Notes under the pieces: model-generated
Told to the model about the DNA's origin: nothing
Database searches by the model: none
Seen by the model: only the letters and a program-made list of their open reading frames with translations
In this document: positions 24,480-30,249 of the stretch, one piece after another
Numbering within the stretch: the stretch's first letter is position 1
Layout of the letters: each line of letters begins with the position of its first letter
Translations under genes and position numbers: made by a program
NCBI GenBank assembly: GCA_021617435.1
Contig: JAJWCP010000003.1
Location: 1 to 30,249, forward strand
Reading direction: 5' to 3'
DNA: 30,249 nucleotides
Source: Pseudomonadota bacterium
GTDB taxonomy: Bacteria; Pseudomonadota; Alphaproteobacteria; RF32; CAG-239

Positions 24480-25148
24480 TTATCCGGCTTGTTGAAGCAG
24501 AGAATCGGGGATAATTAAATCGGCGCCGGTGGAAGCGATAACCTCATCTAATGAAAACAACGGATTAACCTCAGCGAGCAGCAAACCGTTCGGGGTTACT
24601 TCAATAACTGCGCGCTCGGTGATAATCATATCAACTTCATGCGCGGCGGTTAAAGGCAGAGTGCATTTTTTAACAATGCGCGGTTCGCCTTTGGCGGTGT
24701 GTTCCATGGCGACAATCACTTTTTTGGCACCGACTACCAAATCCATGGCGCCGCCCATTCCGGGGGTGAAGACGTTAGGCACCATCCAGTTGGCAAGGTT
24801 GCCCTCTTCATCAACTTGTAAGGCTCCTAACACAGTGGCGTTTACATGTCCGCCGCGGATAATGGTAAATGACATAGCGGTATCAAAAAACACGGCGCCG
24901 TCTTTGGCTTTTACCGGCAGGCCGCCGGCGTTAATGATTTTGGCGTCTTGCGAGGCGCTTAAATCGCGGCTGCCGACGCCAATCATGCCGTTTTCAGACT
25001 GTACCATAATGTGCATGTTATCCGGCAGGTAATTGGCAACTTCAGTCGGCAGTCCGATGCCCAAAGTAATGATGTCGCCGGCTGAAAATTCAAGGGCGGT
25101 ACGTTTGGCAATAATCTCGCGGCATTGTTCTTTGCTTAAATCAGTCAT
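24480..25148 (-). CDS. atoA: 3-oxoacid CoA-transferase, subunit B
   Basis: A 222-residue beta subunit of a family I CoA-transferase. The SENG motif at 51-54 carries the glutamate (E52) that forms the covalent CoA thioester during catalysis, within a conserved MVQSENGMIGVG segment. The enzyme exchanges CoA between acyl-CoA and acids such as acetoacetate, acetate or butyrate; the exact pair of substrates cannot be read from sequence. It starts 10 bases after the alpha subunit and has AAGGA about seven bases upstream. The two subunits form an alpha2beta2 complex in the cytoplasm. Such enzymes are used for ketone-body or short-chain fatty acid use, which would suit a gut organism (inference). Confidence 0.92.
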   Translation of the reverse strand: MTDLSKEQCREIIAKRTALEFSAGDIITLGIGLPTEVANYLPDNMHIMVQSENGMIGVGSRDLSASQDAKIINAGGLPVKAKDGAVFFDTAMSFTIIRGGHVNATVLGALQVDEEGNLANWMVPNVFTPGMGGAMDLVVGAKKVIVAMEHTAKGEPRIVKKCTLPLTAAHEVDMIITERAVIEVTPNGLLLAEVNPLFSLDEVIASTGADLIIPDSLLQQAG

Positions 25149-25158
25149 TTTTAGTCCT

Positions 25159-25800
25159 TTATGCTACAATATAGTCGGCAAAAATGCCGGCAATGGTGAT
25201 AAGGTTGGGGTCAAGCGGAGTTTCGCTGACTTCATCGGCTTCAATAATTACGGTGTCGGCGGCGGTTGCCATTACAGTATTGAAATTGCGGGTAGTTCCC
25301 TCTAAAAACGCGTTGCCGAACCTGTCAACTTTAGTGGCGTAAACAATGGCAAAATCGGCTTTGAGCGGAGTTTCAAGCAAATATTTTTTGCCGTTAAGTT
25401 CTATTGTTTGTTTACCGGTTTCAATAATGGTGCCAACTCCGGTCGGGGTTAAAAATCCGCCTAATCCGGCACCGGCGGCGCGGATTTTTTCAACTAACGT
25501 TCCCATCGGCACAAGTTCAACTTCAATTTCGGCGTTGTTAAATTGTTTGCCGGTTTCGGGGTTGGTGCCGATATGAGTTACAATCGCTTTTTTAACCATT
25601 TTATTTACAATCAGCTTGCCTCTGTCAGAATCGGGAAAGCCGGTGTCGTTGGCAATTAATGTTAAACCGGACGTTTTGCGTTCTATCATGGCGTCAATAA
25701 CGCGTTTGGGCGAGCCGCAACGTAAAAATCCGCCAATCATAACTGTGGCGTTATCGGGGATTAATTTAGCGGCATCTTGCGCCGAAATAAATTTTTTCAA
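25159..25800 (-). CDS. atoD: 3-oxoacid CoA-transferase, subunit A
   Basis: A 213-residue alpha subunit of the same heteromeric CoA-transferase. The N-terminal MIGGFLRCGSPKRVIDAM region and the GGFLTPTGVGTIIETGK loop are typical of AtoD/ScoA subunits and form the CoA-binding half of the active site. The C-terminus (NLITIAGIFADYIV) matches the usual LTPGIFVDRIV-type ending. AAGGA lies about eight bases upstream of the ATG. It leads a two-gene operon with the beta subunit; no thiolase or regulator is present next to it. The specificity is unresolved between acetoacetate and short-chain fatty acids. Confidence 0.92.
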   Translation of the reverse strand: MKKFISAQDAAKLIPDNATVMIGGFLRCGSPKRVIDAMIERKTSGLTLIANDTGFPDSDRGKLIVNKMVKKAIVTHIGTNPETGKQFNNAEIEVELVPMGTLVEKIRAAGAGLGGFLTPTGVGTIIETGKQTIELNGKKYLLETPLKADFAIVYATKVDRFGNAFLEGTTRNFNTVMATAADTVIIEADEVSETPLDPNLITIAGIFADYIVA

Positions 25801-25890
25801 AAGCTAGATTCCTTCTGATGTAACCGTAAAAATGTAACTCAAATTTATGGCAATGTCAAATTTGAGGCTAAGTGATTGCAAAGACATAAT

Positions 25891-26373
25891 TTAATATTGA
25901 CCGGTGGTGCTGAATTTTTGGTGCCATTTTTGCATAACGGCAACGGCTTTGTCGCGAAATTCCGGCATTGGTTCGGCATAAACGCCGTCTTTTAGCAGGG
26001 CGTATAAATCGTCGTCTTTAAAGCCGATGTCGGCGGCGTCTTTGCGGGTGGCGGCAAAGTAAACGGTTTTGATATTGGCCCATTTGGCAGTCATTAAGCA
26101 CATCGGGCAAGGCTCGCAGCTGGTGTATAAAACACAGCCGGATAAGTCCCAAGTTTTAAGCTTTTGGCAAGCCGCGCGAATCGCCTGAACTTCGCCATGC
26201 GCGGACGGGTCGTGGTTGGCTAAAACATGATTGAAGCCGCCGGCGATAAGTTTGCCGTTTTGGCAAATTACGGCGCCGAAAGGTCCGCCGCACGGAGTGC
26301 CGATGTTTTGTAAAGACGAGGCAGAAAGTTTAATGGCTTCTTCCATAGCTTGCTGATGTGATAATGTGGTCAT
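25891..26373 (-). CDS. guaD: Guanine deaminase-like nucleoside/base deaminase
   Basis: A 160-residue zinc deaminase of the cytidine deaminase fold. The zinc-site motifs are H59-G-E61 and P88-C89-P-M-C92, with E61 the proton shuttle. The family norm is H-A-E; Gly replaces the Ala here without touching catalytic residues. The overall pattern, including CGGPFGAVI, TSCEPCPMC, the AAT-x-KDAADIGFKDD region and a C-terminal Tyr, resembles Bacillus-type GuaD, which turns guanine into xanthine. A tRNA adenosine deaminase (TadA) is a less likely alternative, given the C-terminus. AAGGAG is seven bases upstream of the start. It stands alone, on the same strand as the CoA-transferase genes. Confidence 0.82.
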   Translation of the reverse strand: MTTLSHQQAMEEAIKLSASSLQNIGTPCGGPFGAVICQNGKLIAGGFNHVLANHDPSAHGEVQAIRAACQKLKTWDLSGCVLYTSCEPCPMCLMTAKWANIKTVYFAATRKDAADIGFKDDDLYALLKDGVYAEPMPEFRDKAVAVMQKWHQKFSTTGQY

Positions 26374-26503
26374 TTTATGCTCCTTTACTGATTATTCAAT
26401 TGCAATATACGGAATTTTTCAGCAAAAGTAAATATCTGAAATTTTTTAATGCTGGACTTTTATCGTTTATGATGTTAAAATGCAACTGTTAAAATTACGT
26501 ATT

Positions 26504-26935
26504 ATGAAATTATTAAAAAAATTGATCATTGTGGCTCTAGGAGCTGTGATGATGTATAGTCTGTCTTCCTGCGGAGTTCTTTATGGTTGCTACGATGCGG
26601 GATATGGTTATGGTGGTTATGATTATGGATATGGTCTGCCATCTGCTTATCCTCTAAATCGGACAAGCGACTTGGGCACTATGAAGATTGGTCAAAGTAC
26701 TTGGTCTTGGGCCAATATGACCCTGGTTAAGAGAGGACTTGTTGTCTATGTTGAGAGCAACGGCACTGTCCTCCGTCGTTATGACCTTAGGGTTCGCGGA
26801 CTAGATGTAGATGAGTCTTTTGCTGTAGAAGGGTGGACAGGAAAGGCGCTTTCTGTTAACGTCTGGATACGAGGAGGCTCTGATGCTTTCTTCACTGTAT
26901 CTGATGGCAACCGAAAGGAGCTCTATTCGCTATGA
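26504..26935 (+). CDS. Predicted lipoprotein, unknown function, foreign codon use
   Basis: A 143-residue predicted lipoprotein. The signal peptide MKLLKKLIIVALGAVMMYSL leads into the lipobox L-S-S-C with acceptor C23. Next come a Gly/Tyr-rich low-complexity stretch (GYGYGG, YDYGYG) and a compact beta-rich domain with four Trp. No family is recognised. I take the ATG at 26504 because it begins the signal peptide; an ATG at 26480 would place charged residues before it. There is no Shine-Dalgarno sequence. Codons such as CTA, CTC, TCC, AGG, GGA and GAG and a TGA stop set it apart from native genes, so I infer acquisition by transfer, possibly from Bacteroidota, where SD-less genes and LSSC lipoproteins are common. 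A strong terminator follows. Confidence 0.7.
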   Translation: MKLLKKLIIVALGAVMMYSLSSCGVLYGCYDAGYGYGGYDYGYGLPSAYPLNRTSDLGTMKIGQSTWSWANMTLVKRGLVVYVESNGTVLRRYDLRVRGLDVDESFAVEGWTGKALSVNVWIRGGSDAFFTVSDGNRKELYSL

Positions 26936-26982
26936 TAGCGCTCCGTTTTCCTCTGCACCAACCACGGCAGACTTACAAAAAA

Positions 26983-27017
26983 ACACGGAGAAACTCAGTT
27001 TTCTTCGTGTTTTTTTA
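26983..27017. terminator. Bidirectional terminator
   Basis: An 11-bp stem with one G-U (26983-26993 with 27000-27010), six-base loop, T-run on the plus strand (27010-27017) and A-run before it that gives a T-run on the minus strand. It ends the lipoprotein transcript and lies directly at the stop of the convergent 83-residue gene. Confidence 0.88.
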
Positions 27018-27266
27018 ATTAATCAGGCATTTTTGTTTTATTTTATCGGCAGGGCGAGCTGCATAAAGCTTAGGACTGTTTTCAGCCCGCTGAATTAAGG
27101 CTTCGGCAAACGCCTTTTTGGCAACATGGGTGATAAATAACGGAGTCGCAAGTTTGAGCTTGCCTAAAGTTTCTTCTAAAGCTTCAAAAGTATCATAAAT
27201 AGTTCCGGCAAACACTAAACTGTTTTCAATTTGTTGCTTTTTAGTTAAATCAATCGCGTTTTTCAT
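27015..27266 (-). CDS. Small hypothetical protein, helical
   Basis: An 83-residue soluble protein without recognised family. It is mostly charged and helix-forming (EALEETLGKLKLA, KKAFAEALIQRAE) with no signal peptide or membrane segment. GAGG lies about eight bases upstream of the ATG, and codon use (TTA, ATT, GAA, ACT) is like that of the native genes, both supporting a real gene. The stop codon lies in the T-run of the shared terminator, convergent with the lipoprotein. Nothing in the neighbourhood suggests a function. Confidence 0.6.
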   Translation of the reverse strand: MKNAIDLTKKQQIENSLVFAGTIYDTFEALEETLGKLKLATPLFITHVAKKAFAEALIQRAENSPKLYAARPADKIKQKCLIN

Positions 27267-27399
27267 GGTGTGACCTCACTATATGTTAATATTTTGTTAA
27301 GACATACTTAATCTATATCACTTTGAAAATAATTTAAAGATAACAACAAAGCTATCTTGACAAGCAAAAGGACTCGGCAAAGGTTGGTTTGGCGCTCAT

Positions 27400-27430
27400 A
27401 AAAATCCCTTCAGCGGCTAAACTGAAGGGA
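27400..27430 (-). terminator. Terminator of the 64-residue gene
   Basis: Perfect 9-bp stem TCCCTTCAG (27405-27413) with CTGAAGGGA (27422-27430), eight-base loop, followed on the minus strand by TTTTTAT. It begins about 20 bases after the stop of the small minus-strand gene. Confidence 0.85.
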
Positions 27431-27451
27431 ATGATAGCTGAAGCTGAATTT

Positions 27452-27646
27452 TTACATTAAAAGTAATTGGTTTTGGGGTTGAGGGTGATTGAGTTTAACA
27501 TAAGCAGACGGAGTGATGTATTGATTGTTTGACCAACGATTGATTATAACTTCTAAAATATCGTCATCAGGCACAAGCTCGGATTGCATCGGAAATCGCT
27601 GAGATAAATCGTGGATAATATAGTTTGCAACATTTATTTTAATCAT
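27452..27646 (-). CDS. Small hypothetical protein
   Basis: A 64-residue protein of unknown family: an amphipathic N-terminal helix (INVANYIIHDLSQRF), an acidic DDDILEVIINRW section and a Pro/Gln-rich end. No signal or membrane segment. It has a near-perfect AGGAG seven bases upstream of its ATG, a TATAAT box at about 40 bases upstream, and its own strong terminator, so it is a monocistronic unit and very probably expressed. The role is unknown. Confidence 0.65.
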   Translation of the reverse strand: MIKINVANYIIHDLSQRFPMQSELVPDDDILEVIINRWSNNQYITPSAYVKLNHPQPQNQLLLM

Positions 27647-27688
27647 GGTGCTCTCCTAAATTATGGTGTGTTAACTTAATTTAGGCAT

Positions 27689-27694
27689 ATTATA
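27689..27694 (-). promoter_or_regulatory. Candidate -10 box for the 64-residue gene
   Basis: TATAAT on the minus strand, about 43 bases upstream of the start. A -35 of good quality is not seen at 16-18 bases; TTCTAT is the nearest candidate. Confidence 0.4.
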
Positions 27695-27760
27695 TAACAA
27701 AACAAGCTATATAGAACCAAAAGACAGGTTAGTAAGGAAAAGTGTAAATTTTAGCATTTA

Positions 27761-27788
27761 AAATAAAAAAGACCGGAAAATTCCAGCC
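27761..27788 (-). terminator. tRNA-Leu terminator
   Basis: On the minus strand GGCTGGAA and TTCCGGTC pair (two G-U) and run into a T-rich tract, nine bases after the CCA end of the tRNA. Confidence 0.75.
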
Positions 27789-27796
27789 TTTCGCTT

Positions 27797-27882
27797 TGGT
27801 AGGGGTAGTCAGACTTGAACTGACACGGGCAAAGCCCACAAGATTTTGAGTCTAGCGCGTCTACCAATTCCGCCATACCCCC
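27797..27882 (-). tRNA. tRNA-Leu (anticodon CAA)
   Basis: An 86-base class II tRNA with a long variable arm. Acceptor GGGGGTA pairs with TACCCCT (first pair G-U), followed by discriminator A and an encoded CCA. The D-arm GCGGAATTGGTAGACGCGC is typical of tRNA-Leu. The anticodon loop is CTCAAAA, anticodon CAA (codon UUG), with one U-U mismatch in its stem. The variable arm GGGC-TTT-GCCC and T-arm GTCAG/CTGAC are well formed. Confidence 0.93.
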
Positions 27883-27897
27883 ATAAGTTATGGCGCA

Positions 27898-27926
27898 TTG
27901 ATACAATATTTAATTGCGCTCGTCAA
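27898..27926 (-). promoter_or_regulatory. tRNA-Leu promoter
   Basis: On the minus strand TTGACG (27926-27921), exactly 17 bases, then TATCAA (27903-27898), ending 15 bases before the tRNA 5' end. Good sigma-70-type match and position. Confidence 0.7.
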
Positions 27927-28008
27927 TAGTTTTTTTTATAAATTTAAATGTTTTCTTTTCGTCTAAAATAGTGTATACTTCGTGCAGTTTTTAATATTGG
28001 AGGCTGTT

Positions 28009-29538
28009 TTGAGCAATCTGGAGCAAAAGGCAACATCTTTGTACCGCGAGCAAAAATATCCGGAAGCGTTGGATATTTTTTTGTCGTTGTATCAAAAGAG
28101 CCCCAAAACCGAAAAATATTCTATTTTTTGCGGCAACTGTTTTGACGCCATGGGCGAGAGCGACAAAGCAATTGCGTTTTATAAAAATGCGTCGCGGCTT
28201 AATCCGGTTTCAGTTACTTCATTGGTGGCGCTCTCTAATATTTACTATCATAACGGCGATTATAAAAATTCAGAAAAGTTTTCAATGCGGATTTTAAAAA
28301 GCTTCCCGGATAACGCTTCCGCTTTGCTTAATTTGGGCAATATCGCCTATTGCCGCGGCGATTTTGATTTGGCGCTGAGTTATTATGAGCAGGTTTATAA
28401 CGCCAACAACGCAAGTTATATTGCCGTAATTAATATGGCTAACACTTGTTATGATTTAACCCGCTATGTTAAGGCGATTGATTATGCCGAAAAGGCGCTC
28501 AAACTTTATCCGTCAAGCGTTGACGCTTACATTATTTTAGGCAACTCGTATATTGAACTCGGCAAATATGAAAAGGCGGAAAAAAGTTTGCTTCAGGCAG
28601 TGGATATGCGGCAGGATAATCCGTGGATTTATACCTCGCTCAGCCGTATGTATCAAAAAACCGAAAATTGGGAAAAGGCGCTTGAAACCGGTTGGAACGC
28701 CGTGGTATTTGCCGGCGACGCACAAGAAGATCAGCATGTTAATTTCGGGTATTTGCTGTATGAATGCGCTGATGAAAAAGGAAGCGCGCTTGCCGCTAAA
28801 TATGCCGAGCGTTGGATAAACGCGTTTCCGGATAATAAAGAAGTTGCGTATATGGCTAATGCCATTTTGAATGAAAAGCAGGTTAAGCAAGCCGATTCCG
28901 GTTATGTTAAAAAAATTTTTGATACCTTTGCCCCTGATTTTGACGACACTTTGGAAAGTTTGGAATATCAGGTGCCGGAATATTTGGCAGAGGCGGTAAA
29001 GACTACATTCAAAAAAGAAATTTTGCGTCCGGTGCAATATTTGGACATAGGCTGCGGCACGGGTTTGTGCGCGGCAAAAGTTAAGCCGGTTATTGGTTGG
29101 AGCACGGTTACCGGTGTTGATTTGTCGGAGAAAATGCTTAATCAGGCGGCGCAGAAATATGTTTACGATTCGCTTTTGAATGACGATATTATAAACTTTT
29201 TTAATACTGCGGATAAAAAATTTAATCTGATAACCGCCGGTGACGTGCTTACCTATTTTGGCGATTTAAGAAAAGTTTTTGAAGGGGCTATTAAGGTTTT
29301 GGCGGAAAAAGGGCTGTTTGTGTTTACCGTTTCGGAAAACAGTTATAACAGCGATGAATACTTTTTAACTATGTCCGGTAGGTTTGTACATTCTTCTGAT
29401 TATGTATTGAAGCTTTTGAAAAAGAACGGTTTTGAAAAGCTTTTAATGGAGCGTAAAGCGTTGCGTAACGAGGGCGACCGCGTGGTTTACGGCTATGTGG
29501 TTGCCGCGGAAAAAATTTTTACGGTTGAAGAAAAATAG
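28009..29538 (+). CDS. TPR-repeat SAM methyltransferase (COG4976 type)
   Basis: A 509-residue two-part protein. Residues 1 to about 270 are tetratricopeptide repeats (ALLNLGNIAYCRGDFDLALSYY, VDAYIILGNSYIELGKYEKAE and others), a scaffold for protein contacts. After a linker with KIFDTFAPDFDDTLESLEY, typical of COG4976, comes a class I methyltransferase with the SAM-binding motif LDIGCGTGLC at about 345-354 and GVDLSEKML. The substrate is unknown. The start is a TTG at 28009, because GGAGG at 27999-28003 is five bases upstream; a GTG at 27982 lies ahead of that site. TATACT at 27974-27979 may be its -10 box. It converges with the pilin-like gene, six bases apart with no terminator between. Confidence 0.85.
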   Translation: MSNLEQKATSLYREQKYPEALDIFLSLYQKSPKTEKYSIFCGNCFDAMGESDKAIAFYKNASRLNPVSVTSLVALSNIYYHNGDYKNSEKFSMRILKSFPDNASALLNLGNIAYCRGDFDLALSYYEQVYNANNASYIAVINMANTCYDLTRYVKAIDYAEKALKLYPSSVDAYIILGNSYIELGKYEKAEKSLLQAVDMRQDNPWIYTSLSRMYQKTENWEKALETGWNAVVFAGDAQEDQHVNFGYLLYECADEKGSALAAKYAERWINAFPDNKEVAYMANAILNEKQVKQADSGYVKKIFDTFAPDFDDTLESLEYQVPEYLAEAVKTTFKKEILRPVQYLDIGCGTGLCAAKVKPVIGWSTVTGVDLSEKMLNQAAQKYVYDSLLNDDIINFFNTADKKFNLITAGDVLTYFGDLRKVFEGAIKVLAEKGLFVFTVSENSYNSDEYFLTMSGRFVHSSDYVLKLLKKNGFEKLLMERKALRNEGDRVVYGYVVAAEKIFTVEEK

Positions 29539-29544
29539 CTTCTG

Positions 29545-30249
29545 TTAATAGCGCCACCAAACTTTTAAATGTGTATTGTTTTTGCCTTTACCGCTGGCGC
29601 ACATATCTTCCATATCGTATATGCTAATCTCTTTCAGGCATTTTCTTCCCAACTTACCGCAATAGGCATCACCGGAAAAAGTATATTGAGTTTCTCCTTC
29701 TTGTCCCCAGTTTCCCAAAAGCTCAGCCGCATATAAGTCGGACGAATTTTCTTTAACGGTATTGATAATGTTGCGGCAAACGGCGATATCCTGATTGTTG
29801 TTTATCGTGATAAAGTAATACAGTACGGTACAGGTGTCAGGGTTGTTGTCATAGCAAGGAGCTACTTTTGCAATTAAACTGTTGTTGAAAACATCAAATA
29901 TGTATGACGGATTATTCTTGAGCATCTCAACCGGAACGATGTTTAACTTTTTTAAGACCGGCAATAAGTTTTCAGTGTTACTCAATTGGCGGTAATATTG
30001 AGTTATGCCGTTAAAGAGCTGATTCATTTGTTCGGTCTGTTTGTTGAGTTTGTATTTAAACATCGCCTTGGAATAACCGGCAATCGCCCCAACGGACAGG
30101 ACGCCCACAATAGCCAGCACGCCAAGCATTTCTACCATACTGCGCCCAGTGCAAATACTGTCATTATCGGGCTTGACCCGATAATCCAGGTGGAACAAAT
30201 TAGCTACTTGGTTTGACCTGGACTCTCCGATCAAGTCGGAGAGTGACAA
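29545..30249 (-). CDS. Prepilin-like protein (type IV pilin N-terminus), start unresolved, may extend past window
   Basis: At least 200 residues beginning with a type IV prepilin-like segment: T-G|R-S-M-V-E followed by a hydrophobic helix (MLGVLAIVGVLSVGAIAGY), with Glu at +5 after the predicted cleavage glycine. The remainder is a soluble domain with six cysteines, perhaps three disulfides. It resembles proteins I associate with uncultured gut alphaproteobacteria, and may be a minor pilin or surface pseudopilin. The 35 codons ahead of the cleavage site are encoded by two palindromic repeats in opposite orientation and contain no ATG; only TTG/CTG-type starts exist there, so the true start may lie outside the window. 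No assembly genes (ATPase, peptidase) are nearby. Confidence 0.72.
   Translation of the reverse strand: MSLSDLIGESRSNQVANLFHLDYRVKPDNDSICTGRSMVEMLGVLAIVGVLSVGAIAGYSKAMFKYKLNKQTEQMNQLFNGITQYYRQLSNTENLLPVLKKLNIVPVEMLKNNPSYIFDVFNNSLIAKVAPCYDNNPDTCTVLYYFITINNNQDIAVCRNIINTVKENSSDLYAAELLGNWGQEGETQYTFSGDAYCGKLGRKCLKEISIYDMEDMCASGKGKNNTHLKVWWRY
30160..30191 (+). repeat. Palindromic repeat, copy A
   Basis: GTC, then a 9-bp stem ATTATCGGG / CCCGATAAT around the loop CTTGA, then CCAGGT. It lies in the reading frame of the prepilin leader (encoding LDYRVKPDND on the minus strand). Similar GTC-stem-CTTGA-stem-CCAG elements are, from memory, widespread in alphaproteobacterial genomes. Confidence 0.85.
30216..30247 (-). 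repeat. Palindromic repeat, copy B (inverted)
   Basis: On the minus strand GTC, stem ACTCTCCGA / TCGGAGAGT around CTTGA, then CCAGGT. Same frame as copy A but with four changed stem positions, each matched by a compensating change on the other side. Inverted relative to copy A, 24 bases apart. Confidence 0.85.

Noticed and set aside
30160..30247. CRISPR-like repeat pair
   Set aside because: Only two copies, in opposite orientation, with no spacer regularity and no cas genes; they are palindromic dispersed repeats.

Overview
The window looks like chromosomal DNA of an uncultured, probably gut-associated alphaproteobacterium. I base this on an AT-leaning genome with strong ATT/GAT/AAA codon preference, an RNase E whose S1 domain is split by a long charged insert together with an RNase J, a TPR-methyltransferase of the COG4976 type, an RF2 gene with the classical +1 frameshift, and a palindromic repeat of the GTC-stem-CTTGA-stem-CCAGGT kind that I associate with alphaproteobacteria. 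The assignment is inference; no rRNA is present.

Layout. 1-1.1 kb: a small rhodanese and RNase HII (rnhB) on the plus strand. 1.07-4.8 kb: RNase E (rne) followed by an overlapping BepA-like M48 metalloprotease with TPRs, both minus strand. 4.8-5.28 kb is a gene-free divergent region that probably holds a long structured rne leader. 5.28-14.67 kb is a long plus-strand, mostly envelope-related run: amidase AmiC, class A penicillin-binding protein, RF2 (prfB, programmed frameshift at 9139-9144), a membrane-anchored alpha/beta hydrolase, a large AsmA/YhdP-like protein and a small HAD-like protein; from the PBP onward the genes abut or overlap. 14.72-15.3 kb is a two-gene minus-strand cassette of foreign-looking base and codon use, with its own terminator. 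15.4-19.3 kb (minus): a CTP-dependent lipid kinase-like membrane protein, alaS and tspO. 19.4-23.8 kb (plus): RNase J, methionine aminopeptidase, RadC and an adenine methyltransferase, whose 3' end overlaps a convergent PD-(D/E)xK restriction endonuclease. 24.5-26.4 kb (minus): the two subunits of a 3-oxoacid CoA-transferase and a guanine deaminase-like enzyme. 26.5-26.9 kb: a foreign-looking lipoprotein. 27-27.9 kb: two small unknown proteins and tRNA-Leu(CAA). 28-29.5 kb: the TPR-methyltransferase, starting at TTG. 29.5 kb to the end: a prepilin-like protein whose leader region is encoded through two inverted copies of a palindromic repeat.

Most of the window is housekeeping: RNA decay (RNase E, J, HII), peptidoglycan synthesis and remodelling, envelope quality control and lipid handling, and translation (RF2, AlaRS, Map, tRNA-Leu). 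The accessory parts are the R-M pair, the foreign bicistron at 14.7-15.3 kb, the lipoprotein at 26.5 kb and the repeat-fed pilin-like gene. I found no transposase, integrase, CRISPR array or rRNA. The most unusual signal is the pair of palindromic repeats at the right edge: their 9-bp stems differ at four positions, all compensated, and they run through the coding frame of the prepilin leader.
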